Shown: piece after piece, positions 8,466 through 15,985 of the stretch
Numbering within the stretch: the stretch's first letter is position 1
How the letters are laid out: every line of letters begins with the position of its first letter
Source: UBA10133 sp964528565
GTDB lineage: Bacteria > Patescibacteriota > Microgenomatia > UBA1400 > MFAQ01
Reading direction: 5' to 3'
Length of the DNA: 28,592 nucleotides
Assembly: GCA_964528565.1 (NCBI GenBank)
Contig: CAZGSP010000029.1
Location: forward strand, 1 to 28,592
Position numbers and translations under genes: made by a program
The notes under the pieces: generated by a model
Databases searched by the model: none
Seen by the model: only the letters and a program-made list of their open reading frames with translations
Told to the model about the DNA's origin: nothing

Positions 8466-9887
8466 TTAGATTGCTCGAATAGACTCAATATATTTTTGCT
8501 CAACATCAAAAGGAACGTTTGACAAATGCAGGTTAACCTGTTGATCAACAAACCTATTTTTCTTGTCGTTAATTTCTCCTGAGTCATAAGAATACTCAAT
8601 TAATTTAGCTTTAGTATAACCATGATCAAGCAAATCATAATAAATTTTCGTCCCCGGATATGGCCTAAATTTAAAGGAATTAATTTTTGTCCCCTCCGTT
8701 TGGGGGGCTAGCGCTTTGATGTCTCGAGCTAAATTTACTGTGTCAGACATATCTTTCTCTGATTCACCCGGAAATCCTAACATAAAGTAGGCAGTAACAA
8801 AAATCTCATTGTCCGCCAATCGTTTAACAACCCTCTTTACCATTTCCGGCGTCAAATTTACTTTATTAACACTTCTCATCGCGGCAACAGAGCCCCTTTC
8901 TACTCCAACATTCAATCTTTTTACTCCCACCCTTTTCATAAGAGCGAGGGTCTCATCTGATAATTTGTTCAGAATGTCAATTCGTGCATGCATTCTGAAC
9001 TCCATGTCCGCTTCCGAAGTATAACCTGCATCAACCACTGGTCTAAAAATTGCTTCAACTTGTTGATCATTAAGGATCGCAAGTTCATCCAAAAATCGAA
9101 CATCCCTAATTCCCAATTTTGCATAACTAATAATTTCCTCTGCTATTTTGGAATCAGATTGTTTTCTAAACGAAGCACTTCTTCTTAGTGCGGGGGCTGC
9201 ACAAAAATAACAGTTAAAGGGGCATGTTCGGCTTGTAAGCATGAAAAATCGACTTCTGCCTTGAGGGTTAAACTCAGTGTGAGTTGGATCGAAAGGGACG
9301 TATCTTCTGTCTAGAGGTAAGTCATCAAGATTCTTGGGGGTGTAATCCAAGCTTGCTTGTGAACGATCTGCTTTCTGGCATAGCACACCGGGAATATTTT
9401 TCTCACCATTTAGCCATCTATCAAAGGATATTTCAGATTCCCCACAAAATACTGCATCCACTTTCAATGCTGGATCCTCCAGTAGAGTCTCAGGCAATAA
9501 GGTTGCATGAGGTCCTCCAACAATAATTTTTCTGCAAGGATCAACAGATTTAATAATTCGCTTCACTACTTTAAAAGAGGGAGTTGTTGAATTCAATCCT
9601 ACGACTTTATAGTCATGGATGCTTACGATTTCTCCGACTTCTTCGGGTGATAATTGTTCGCCTGACGCATCCAATATTTGTACCAAAGTATTACTATTTT
9701 TATGCGTAAAACTTGCAAGATAGGCTAAGCCCAATGGCGGCTGATAAACTTCAAATTCTGAGGCTGATTCAGTCGCAAAGTCATAGAGAGGAGTGTTGAT
9801 TAATAACACCGTCGCCTTTTTATCTCCAAAAAGTGTCGCGTGTTTCCCACTTTCAAGTTTAATGACCTCTGGCGTGTAATTGTTCAT
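8466..9887 (-). CDS. B12-binding radical SAM enzyme
   Basis: Class B-like layout: an N-terminal cobalamin-binding domain (about residues 25-160, with PPLGLAYLASF at 50-60 and GGPHATLLPE at 124-133) and a central radical SAM barrel with the [4Fe-4S] motif CPFNCYFC (Cys222, Cys226, Cys229), followed by an RVGVKRLNVGVE segment and a GFPGESE loop. The B12 'DxHxxG' position reads DASGEQ, so the lower-axial histidine is absent, as in many members. Such enzymes do methylations, cyclisations and other radical chemistry; the substrate is unknown. The start is ATG 9887, one base after the preceding stop; an in-frame ATG at 9926 would add 13 residues. Last gene of the seven-gene operon. Confidence 0.9.
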   Translation of the reverse strand: MNNYTPEVIKLESGKHATLFGDKKATVLLINTPLYDFATESASEFEVYQPPLGLAYLASFTHKNSNTLVQILDASGEQLSPEEVGEIVSIHDYKVVGLNSTTPSFKVVKRIIKSVDPCRKIIVGGPHATLLPETLLEDPALKVDAVFCGESEISFDRWLNGEKNIPGVLCQKADRSQASLDYTPKNLDDLPLDRRYVPFDPTHTEFNPQGRSRFFMLTSRTCPFNCYFCAAPALRRSASFRKQSDSKIAEEIISYAKLGIRDVRFLDELAILNDQQVEAIFRPVVDAGYTSEADMEFRMHARIDILNKLSDETLALMKRVGVKRLNVGVERGSVAAMRSVNKVNLTPEMVKRVVKRLADNEIFVTAYFMLGFPGESEKDMSDTVNLARDIKALAPQTEGTKINSFKFRPYPGTKIYYDLLDHGYTKAKLIEYSYDSGEINDKKNRFVDQQVNLHLSNVPFDVEQKYIESIRAI

Positions 9888-9888
9888 A

Positions 9889-11130
9889 TTATTTCTGTTC
9901 AGAAACGAACCTAATACCGTCGCCATATTGCATATATATATTTTCCATTTGAATTGCAGCCTGATTCATTGACTCGTTACAGCAATTTTGACAACCGGGA
10001 ACTATTGGGTGGTTTCCAAGCTTAAAGGCGTTTCTTATACTATATTTGTCCATAACTATAACTTGGTAATCATGATTATCTCCTTCCCAGGTCGATCTTA
10101 AACAGGGATATACCTTAGCTGTTTCAGAAGAGAAGGGATCAATGTGTGGTCTCACCGTAGAGATCCAACACTTCTCCTTTTTTTTGGTTTCATTTATTTT
10201 TTTATCAAAAGTAGTTAATTCGTGGGCAATGTTTTTTGCATTTTTAAAGTCGGAAAACTTTATCCAAAAATCGGGAGAGTTCAATTTCTGAATCTCGGGA
10301 AGCTGATATTCGAGTCTCTGTCGATTATTCTCCGTAAAGTTAAGAAGATTACATGCCAAATTTCCTTCATCAAGGATGGGTCTTATCTTTACATAATCAA
10401 GTCCGATCTCGGATAATTCCTTTATAGTATCAAACAAGGAGTGATCATCTCTTAATACGTACGGAGCTATAAGCATCGTGGCACCGATGATTTTATTCTG
10501 GCGAATTCTTCGATCCTTGAGGTACACAATATATTTATGGAGATTATCTATATATTTTCGATATACTCCGGGTATAGTCTTCTGGGTGGTGGCTCCCGTA
10601 TAGTGGCCCAATGATCTGGATTCATCGTCAACAGAGTCGATTGAAAACCTTTGATGATCAACCATTGAATATGTTTCAAAGATATCATTGTTCGGATTTA
10701 GGAGCTTTGTTCCGTTTGAAATGTTTTTGCATAGTAGGGGATAGGAATCAATTTTTTCCAGAATCCTCTTAAAATCTTTGTGATAAAAAGCTTCACCTAG
10801 ATGACTGAACGCAATTGATACTCCTCCCGCACCAACAAATTCCTCTATTGTTTTATCGATAAAATCCATATTTAGGCTTATGGGGTTTTTTACCAGATGT
10901 CTTCCATAATTGCAAAACCAACACGCATCCGTGCATCCTTGTGTCACACCAAAATCTATTTCAAGAGATGTTGGGTTTTTAAACCAAGCTGGAGAAAAGT
11001 CCTCAGGCCTTAGCATGTCATCTGTGGGAAAAGAAAACGTCCCAATTTTTATGTCGTTTAAATAAACCATTGGAACGAATTTTTGAAAAGAACGTGCCCA
11101 ACTATCTTTTTTATTTTTTAAATTGTTCAT
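9889..11130 (-). CDS. Radical SAM enzyme with C-terminal cysteine cluster
   Basis: The cluster-binding motif is CTDACWFC (Cys66, Cys70, Cys73), preceded by LEIDFGVTQG as in radical SAM barrels. The C-terminal part carries Cys321, Cys343, Cys380, Cys383 and Cys384 (GCQNCC), the kind of arrangement that binds auxiliary iron-sulfur clusters in SPASM/twitch-domain enzymes; I infer an auxiliary cluster but cannot name the subfamily. Length 413 residues. The start codon overlaps the stop of the HPr-kinase-like gene (ATGA, 11127-11130), so they are coupled. SPASM-type enzymes often modify peptides or proteins, but no precursor peptide gene is visible here. The reaction is unknown. Confidence 0.87.
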   Translation of the reverse strand: MNNLKNKKDSWARSFQKFVPMVYLNDIKIGTFSFPTDDMLRPEDFSPAWFKNPTSLEIDFGVTQGCTDACWFCNYGRHLVKNPISLNMDFIDKTIEEFVGAGGVSIAFSHLGEAFYHKDFKRILEKIDSYPLLCKNISNGTKLLNPNNDIFETYSMVDHQRFSIDSVDDESRSLGHYTGATTQKTIPGVYRKYIDNLHKYIVYLKDRRIRQNKIIGATMLIAPYVLRDDHSLFDTIKELSEIGLDYVKIRPILDEGNLACNLLNFTENNRQRLEYQLPEIQKLNSPDFWIKFSDFKNAKNIAHELTTFDKKINETKKKEKCWISTVRPHIDPFSSETAKVYPCLRSTWEGDNHDYQVIVMDKYSIRNAFKLGNHPIVPGCQNCCNESMNQAAIQMENIYMQYGDGIRFVSEQK

Positions 11131-12161
11131 AGGATATTTTCTAATGAATCAATAAAGGCATCTGTATCATAAGGAATAATATTGTCGACATGTGATGGTC
11201 CAAGGTTTGTGATGATCTCCTCCCAAAACTTCGCTCTTCTGGAAACGATTCTTTTAATAAATTCAGTTCCTTCCTTGTAGGGATTAAGTTTTGGATCATT
11301 CCATCTCGCAGAACTATGAAATGGTGTGTGTGGATTACTTAGAGAAATAAGTTTAAGTGTGTTCATTTTCATATCAGGATTGTAATCTTTATCAAAAAAA
11401 ATTATTCCTTCAAGGGTCTTGATTACTCTTATATAAGACTTATCAATAAATTTTCCACCTGTCTTTGTAGAGTTGATATTTTCTTCTATACCGATTACAT
11501 AATTTTTTTCAGCACCGCAAATCACACCGCCCCAATCATCAGTTAGCAGTCTAAATCCCATTGTCTGAGCAATAACACTGCTATATGTTTTCCCCTTTGA
11601 TGTGTGTGAACCCAACAACATGACAGCCTTATTATTCTTCTCAAAAATTGCAGCGTGTACAGGAAGAATTGGCAATTTTTCATCCAAATCCAGGTCAAAA
11701 GTTGAAATACCCTTGATGACACCATCAAGAGACCCATACTTTTCGATACCATAAATCATCAAGCTTCGCTTTATGGGGTCGAAAGCCACCTCGGCACGTT
11801 TATGAAAATGCTGTTGTTGTAAGGGATGAAGTGTGCCGTCGCACAGACGGACGTGAGGTTGCGATTTTGTCATGTAGATGATTTCAGCGTCATCCTTTTC
11901 GTCTAAATGTTCCAATTCATGCACGGTCTTTTCGCTTTCTATTAGTGTTAAGTGATCAATAAGTAATTGAGAATCCGTTCTTACAGTTATGTGCCGGTCA
12001 AAAACTGTTATTCGTGTACACATTAGTGCTTCGGGAAAAATAAAATCATCACGTTTGACAACAGCCCATTCCTTGGATGCCAAATACTCCCCGGATTCTT
12101 TGATCTCCGGGTCAAAGACTTTCTCTAGAGATTCGGATAATGGTTCTGAACGGAAACTCAT
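11127..12161 (-). CDS. HPr kinase-like (HprK/PEPCK-fold) protein
   Basis: The C-terminal half shows an HprK-type P-loop: PVHAAIFEKNNKAVMLLGSH followed by TSKGKT (loop Gly184-Thr192), then LLTDDWGG with the paired aspartates Asp208-Asp209 expected of this fold. The N-terminal about 150 residues (ITVFDRHITVRTDSQLLIDHL) resemble the extra domain of the HprK-like proteins found in natural-product gene clusters rather than the N-domain of true HPr kinase. No HPr or PTS gene is seen nearby, so sugar regulation is unlikely; phosphorylation of a small molecule or peptide in the operon's pathway is the better guess. Both ends overlap neighbours by ATGA. Confidence 0.75.
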   Translation of the reverse strand: MSFRSEPLSESLEKVFDPEIKESGEYLASKEWAVVKRDDFIFPEALMCTRITVFDRHITVRTDSQLLIDHLTLIESEKTVHELEHLDEKDDAEIIYMTKSQPHVRLCDGTLHPLQQQHFHKRAEVAFDPIKRSLMIYGIEKYGSLDGVIKGISTFDLDLDEKLPILPVHAAIFEKNNKAVMLLGSHTSKGKTYSSVIAQTMGFRLLTDDWGGVICGAEKNYVIGIEENINSTKTGGKFIDKSYIRVIKTLEGIIFFDKDYNPDMKMNTLKLISLSNPHTPFHSSARWNDPKLNPYKEGTEFIKRIVSRRAKFWEEIITNLGPSHVDNIIPYDTDAFIDSLENIL

Positions 12162-12874
12162 TCTAGTTCTGTAATTGATAATGTATCCAAGTCAATCTTG
12201 GCTTTTAACCCCATACTCTTTGGAAAAACCAATTTATATCTCGCTTGTGGAAATCCGGTACCAATCTCCCCGGCTACAAATTTTGTGTATGTGGGGCATA
12301 ATTCATCAAAAAAACTTCTATCAATTTTTATCTCATTAATATTGTTTTCGCCCAAAAACCTAAAGAAATTTTTTCTAATCTGGAATTCGTCTTGATAGTT
12401 TTTATTTTCGGCAACCTCAGAGTTAGGCAGCCTAGACAGACTCGCCTTGGCTTTGGAAACAATACCGCTTCCAATAAATATCTCTATTTCTTTAAACAGA
12501 AGGATCCTTTTTAACGCCCGGCTGCCTTTTGCTGATATTTCTTCAAAAAATGTATCGGGGCTTATAATGTTTATGGTTATATATAGTCCGTCTAGAATAG
12601 CTTCGTCTATTACTAATCTTTTTGCGGACTTCTCGGGATCTTTAGAAACCATAAAACAATCAACATCAACACTGGCGTCGGTTCTTATTAGTTTTGAGTA
12701 GAGATATTTTCCCTTTCGAAAGTACCTTTCGTCACGGAAGGCGTAGTTTGAAGTAGTTCCGTTCACGAAAGAACCATGAACGAAGAAAACAACAACATTC
12801 CTATCTCGATTAACAACCTCAGATAACATTTCGAATATGATTTGTCTTTGTTCGTTATAAGTTTTTGTGGACAT
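12158..12874 (-). CDS. Nucleotidyltransferase-fold protein
   Basis: The 238-residue protein has a Pol-beta-like signature: VVFFVHGSFVNGTTSN with Gly34-Ser35, then VDVDCFMV with Asp70 and Asp72 as probable metal ligands. About 25 residues more than usual lie between the GS motif and the aspartates (RYFRKGKYLYSKLIRTDAS), an insertion. The rest is helical and unassigned. It starts inside the end of the AroE-like gene (20-base overlap) and its stop overlaps the HprK-like start, so it belongs to the pathway. Activation of a sugar or another small molecule by nucleotide transfer, or protein nucleotidylation, are both possible; sequence does not decide. Confidence 0.7.
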   Translation of the reverse strand: MSTKTYNEQRQIIFEMLSEVVNRDRNVVVFFVHGSFVNGTTSNYAFRDERYFRKGKYLYSKLIRTDASVDVDCFMVSKDPEKSAKRLVIDEAILDGLYITINIISPDTFFEEISAKGSRALKRILLFKEIEIFIGSGIVSKAKASLSRLPNSEVAENKNYQDEFQIRKNFFRFLGENNINEIKIDRSFFDELCPTYTKFVAGEIGTGFPQARYKLVFPKSMGLKAKIDLDTLSITELE

Positions 12875-13727
12875 ATTGTTCTATTTCTTGATTAATTTCG
12901 AATCCCAATGTGTCAACGAAGTTTGACTTGTAGATATAGTCTAGAGTTTTTAAGGCTTGGAACGCCAACATTTTTGTTCCTTCAATCGTTAAATGACCCA
13001 AATGTGAAGCGATATTGAGAAATTCGGTTTCAATAGGGTAGTAGTTCATTTCTTGAAAAACTGCCGTATACTTTGCCAGCAAAATGGTTTCAAACTTTAT
13101 CGGGCTAGAATATGAATCAGGGTTTGTCCTAAAAAAGAATTTTCCAATTGGAGTCGCATTTACCACCAAATCGCATTTAGTAATGATCTTGTCCACCTCC
13201 TCGTAATCCATAACAACGCGAATATTCTTAATTTCCTTTATTAGGCGCTTAAATTTTGTTCGATCAATATCAAAAAGATACACATTGCAGTTTTTATAAT
13301 CTGACAGATAATAACTCAACGATCTCCCAGCACCACCGGCTCCTAAAATGAGAACCGACTTTTTATCAATTTTCCCTGCAATTTTTTCATAAGGCTCCAC
13401 AATTCCAAAGACATCTGTATTGTGGGTAGTTAATTTGCCATTAGTATTGACGATTGTATTACAAATACCATATTTATTAGTAAAGTCATCTTTGATATCC
13501 ACATGTTTCATTATCTCTTCTTTCCAAGGAAGAGCGACATTGAAACCCTTGATTGTTGGGTCCTTTCTAATGTTCGAGATAAACAATTCAAGTTTTTCCG
13601 AAGATTCGATAGCTTTGATCACGTGTTCAAAAACGATGCCCGTTCTCTTTGATATCATTGGCCATAAAGATCCTGCTACGGTGTATTTGGCAATTTCTGG
13701 GCCTCCGATTAGCAATATTTTGTCCAT
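12855..13727 (-). CDS. Shikimate dehydrogenase-like oxidoreductase
   Basis: AroE fold with the catalytic lysine in GFNVALPWK (Lys69), the substrate-binding NTD in THNTDVFG (Asn103-Asp105), a dinucleotide-binding GAGGAG (129-134), NATPIG (190-195), and the C-terminal glutamine in GTKMLAFQA (Gln257). The N-terminal 'SLSP' serines that hold the shikimate carboxylate in AroE are replaced (GPEIAKYTVAGSLWPM), and 'VYxP' reads MNYYP. Lys and Asp of the catalytic pair are kept, so the enzyme should be active but perhaps on a different cyclic polyol or keto acid. No other shikimate-pathway gene is present, which supports a specialised role inside this operon. Seven bases follow the preceding gene. 290 residues, normal length. 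Confidence 0.85.
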   Translation of the reverse strand: MDKILLIGGPEIAKYTVAGSLWPMISKRTGIVFEHVIKAIESSEKLELFISNIRKDPTIKGFNVALPWKEEIMKHVDIKDDFTNKYGICNTIVNTNGKLTTHNTDVFGIVEPYEKIAGKIDKKSVLILGAGGAGRSLSYYLSDYKNCNVYLFDIDRTKFKRLIKEIKNIRVVMDYEEVDKIITKCDLVVNATPIGKFFFRTNPDSYSSPIKFETILLAKYTAVFQEMNYYPIETEFLNIASHLGHLTIEGTKMLAFQALKTLDYIYKSNFVDTLGFEINQEIEQYVHKNL

Positions 13728-13734
13728 GTTCTTT

Positions 13735-14643
13735 TTAAATCAAAATCTTTGAAACGGCCAATTCTAGAGAACCATCCTTTTCTGACAAATCCAGTCTGTC
13801 GTAAGTGGATTTAAAGCTCAGTGTAATGTCTTTTGGTCGTATTGTGCTTATTTTTGAATCATCTGTGATAATTAGTGAACTATTGAGTCCGTAAATCCTT
13901 GCAACTAGTCTTGCAAAGTCTAACCTCGATATCGCCGTTGATCCTACAGTGTGAAAAATACCGGAAAGATTGTTTTGTGTTATTTTCGAGATCATACTTG
14001 TAAGCAACAGAACTGAAGTTGGATTACTCATGTAAGCACTAGAAATATATACCGGAAAACCCATTTTTAATCTTCTCGCGGTATACTGCACAAAAAGAGT
14101 CTGATTCTGAAGAATGTCGTTCTTAAGCTCATTGTTGAGTATTTGACTATAATCGTCATCAATATTTCCAATAACCAAAGCGGTTCGACATATCGCTGAG
14201 TTAGGAAGTAATCTTACAGCATTCTCCGAAGCCACCTTAGTCGCCCCGTACCAATTTATAGGAGACGGAGGCTGATTCTCCTCATAATCACCAGTTTCAC
14301 CATCAAAAACGACATCCGAACTGATATATATGACCTTAGCTCCGGATTCCTTGGAATACTTGGCGATTGTCTCAGTACTGTTAACGTTGACCTTCCACGA
14401 AAACGCTCTATGTTCTTCACACAATTCCAGCTGCTTAATGGCAGCCGTGTGAATAATAACATCAGGCTTAAAATTATTTAATTCCTTGGTTAACAACCCT
14501 AAGTCCGAGCAATCTAAAATTTTTGTATTAGTAACAATATCGTTCTTTAAATCAAGACCAAGGAGCTCGTAATTTGTTTGGAAATTGCGGTATAAATGCC
14601 TCCCAATAAAACCATTAGAACCGGTGATAAGGATCTTAATCAT
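13735..14643 (-). CDS. Extended SDR, RmlD-like NAD(P)-sugar reductase
   Basis: NAD(P)-binding TGSNGFIG at residues 7-14, HTAA at 65-68, catalytic Ser109 (ISSD), and YGATK with Tyr132 and Lys136 form the complete extended-SDR set. The C-terminal RPKDITLSFKSTYDRL resembles the ending of dTDP-4-dehydrorhamnose reductases (RmlD), where a similar RPxxxxL element is typical. Length 302 residues is right for RmlD. No RmlA, B or C gene is in the window, so a nucleotide-sugar role for this operon is plausible but not shown; the nucleotidyltransferase-fold gene two places on could supply the activated sugar. Its start codon overlaps the stop of the first gene of the operon (ATGA). Confidence 0.85.
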   Translation of the reverse strand: MIKILITGSNGFIGRHLYRNFQTNYELLGLDLKNDIVTNTKILDCSDLGLLTKELNNFKPDVIIHTAAIKQLELCEEHRAFSWKVNVNSTETIAKYSKESGAKVIYISSDVVFDGETGDYEENQPPSPINWYGATKVASENAVRLLPNSAICRTALVIGNIDDDYSQILNNELKNDILQNQTLFVQYTARRLKMGFPVYISSAYMSNPTSVLLLTSMISKITQNNLSGIFHTVGSTAISRLDFARLVARIYGLNSSLIITDDSKISTIRPKDITLSFKSTYDRLDLSEKDGSLELAVSKILI

Positions 14644-15290
14644 CTCTCTAAATTTAAATAGTCAATAATATGAGAAATTGCTTCGCCTGTGTTTTTTGAA
14701 ATCTCGGATGGATCACTTAAGATATTGTCGGTGATACATTTTATTGAAGCAAAAGGAAGGTTTAATTTGTTACAAAGAAAACATTGTGGAGCCGCTTCCA
14801 TGTCAAAGACTAAGGATGGCCGTCCCCCTAATAACTCAGAAGCCTTGGCGGGTGTTATAAAAGAATCTCCCGTCGCAATTGTAGTGCTTTTTAAACCACC
14901 TTCATTAACTAAAAGCGAGATACTTGGAGAATAATATTCTTTCTCTTTGCCTATCGGTGATAAATCAAGATCCCATTCAAAAAACATTTTGCCGATGAAT
15001 AGACTAAGAGGCTTCTCTGTAACACTGCTACCGGTTCCAATATTTATTACTTCTTGAGGGTGCCATTTATGTATAGCCTGAAAAGTCGATATGGCAGAAT
15101 TTACCTTTCCAATACCGGTTCTCAAAAAAAAGTACTTCGCTGAACTGGGGGTATAAGAATAAGAAAACGAATTGTTGTCAATTTTTGCCAATTTCGAGGT
15201 TGGGAGGAATTTCCGACAAAATTCCAATTCCGTTCTGCTTCCGACGGTTATCAATATCAAGCTCTGGTTAGAATCTTTAACGGCGTGCAT
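14640..15290 (-). CDS. Nucleoside phosphorylase-family hydrolase (MTA/SAH nucleosidase-like)
   Basis: PNP/UDP family fold: LITVGSRTELEF (13-24, with Glu21/Glu23 near the position of the general acid in MTA/SAH nucleosidases), TGIGKVNSA (58-66), GTGSS (85-89), TGDSFI (140-145), FDMEAA (162-167; the ribose-binding Glu165) and KCITDN (184-189; Asp188 as the purine-protonating Asp). Length 216 residues. If it cleaves methylthioadenosine, S-adenosylhomocysteine or 5'-deoxyadenosine, it would clear the by-products of the two radical SAM enzymes in the same operon. The start is uncertain: ATG 15290 fits the promoter TTGACA-N17-TATAGT with a leader of about five bases; a TTG about ten codons later (MILITVGS) would match the family N-terminus better. 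First gene of the operon. Confidence 0.82.
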   Translation of the reverse strand: MHAVKDSNQSLILITVGSRTELEFCRKFLPTSKLAKIDNNSFSYSYTPSSAKYFFLRTGIGKVNSAISTFQAIHKWHPQEVINIGTGSSVTEKPLSLFIGKMFFEWDLDLSPIGKEKEYYSPSISLLVNEGGLKSTTIATGDSFITPAKASELLGGRPSLVFDMEAAPQCFLCNKLNLPFASIKCITDNILSDPSEISKNTGEAISHIIDYLNLER

Positions 15291-15309
15291 TATATGCACC
15301 AACTATATC
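15284..15309. repeat. 26-bp promoter/operator repeat, copy 1
   Basis: This block matches 18920-18945 in 25 of 26 positions (only 15303 C versus 18939 T differs). It includes the GTGCAT-TAT-ATGCAC palindrome and a -10 hexamer, and is in the same orientation as its twin. Sequence on either side of the two copies does not match, so it is not part of a longer duplication. Confidence 0.85.
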
Positions 15310-15330
15310 CCAAAAATTATTAAATGTCAA
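15284..15330 (-). promoter_or_regulatory. Promoter and operator of the seven-gene operon
   Basis: On the minus strand a consensus -35 TTGACA (15330-15325), a 17-base spacer and TATAGT (15307-15302) make the best promoter in the window. Immediately downstream, over the predicted transcription start and the ATG, lies the inverted repeat GTGCAT-TAT-ATGCAC (15285-15299). A second TATAAT (15294-15289) is embedded in this palindrome. The position is that of a repressor operator. Confidence 0.75.
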
Positions 15331-15357
15331 ACATTTTCGTCAATAATATAAGGTTAG

Positions 15358-15386
15358 TTGCTTAAAAGAGAGTTATGGGTTATAAT
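15358..15386 (+). promoter_or_regulatory. Promoter of deoxyribosyltransferase-like gene 1
   Basis: TTGCTT (15358-15363), a 17-base spacer and a perfect TATAAT (15381-15386), which ends five bases before ATG 15392. A leaderless mRNA is predicted. It is divergent from the seven-gene operon promoter; the two -35 elements are 27 bases apart. Confidence 0.72.
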
Positions 15387-15391
15387 TAGGT

Positions 15392-15985
15392 ATGCAAAAA
15401 GTATTTTTCACTTGCTCAACCAGAGAATTTGCCCAAAGGCACGATACTTACGCTACCATTGTAAGAATAATTACAGGGCAACCGAAAACTAAGATTGTAC
15501 ACAACTGGATTGAAGATCAAAAAGCCGGAAACGTTCAGGATGAAGACAAAATTGTAGATATTTATGAAACAGTCAACGAAGCCATTTCCGCTGCTGACGT
15601 TGTGGTGGTCGAAGGTTCGGTCTCGAGCATGAGTCTGGGTTATCAAATTGTTTTGGCTGTCCAGATGAAAAAGCCTGTTCTTTTTCTGCAGGCACAAGGG
15701 GTCAAAAAAGACAGCTTTGTAATAGGTCTTAATTCACCTTTTGTTTGGAGTCGATATTACACCGAAAATAACTTGGAAACCGTCTTGGAAAAATTTCTAA
15801 AATATTTTAATGAGGCAAAAAGGCTTAGATTTAATTTGGTTCTGGATTCTGAACAAGTGAATTTCATTACTTGGAAAGCTTTTAAGGAAGCAAAACAAAA
15901 AACGAGAGTAATCAAAGATCTGATAGATACCGAAGCCTTCAAAGACAAAGATTATCGGAAGTTCCTATCCGGAGAAGAAAAATGA
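15392..15985 (+). CDS. Nucleoside 2-deoxyribosyltransferase-like protein 1
   Basis: The N-terminal VFFTCST and the central VVVEGSVSSMSLGYQI match the nucleoside 2-deoxyribosyltransferase / deoxynucleotide N-hydrolase superfamily, in which a Glu in the 'ExxxxSxGxGxE'-like segment is the nucleophile (Glu74 here, with Ser81-Leu-Gly-Tyr). The last 50 residues are a lysine-rich helical extension absent from the second copy at 16946. Length 197 residues. In this family the enzyme breaks or exchanges the glycosidic bond of deoxynucleosides or nucleotides; which is acted on is unknown. Its 3' end overlaps the convergent DUF362 gene by 34 bases. The two copies share the VEG-x-V-x-SMSLG-x-QI core, so they are paralogues. 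Confidence 0.75.
   Translation: MQKVFFTCSTREFAQRHDTYATIVRIITGQPKTKIVHNWIEDQKAGNVQDEDKIVDIYETVNEAISAADVVVVEGSVSSMSLGYQIVLAVQMKKPVLFLQAQGVKKDSFVIGLNSPFVWSRYYTENNLETVLEKFLKYFNEAKRLRFNLVLDSEQVNFITWKAFKEAKQKTRVIKDLIDTEAFKDKDYRKFLSGEEK

Noticed and set aside
9540..15290. Cobalamin or SAM riboswitch before the radical SAM genes
   Set aside because: The operon promoter leaves a leader of only a few bases, and internal spacers are overlaps or one to seven bases, too short for any riboswitch.
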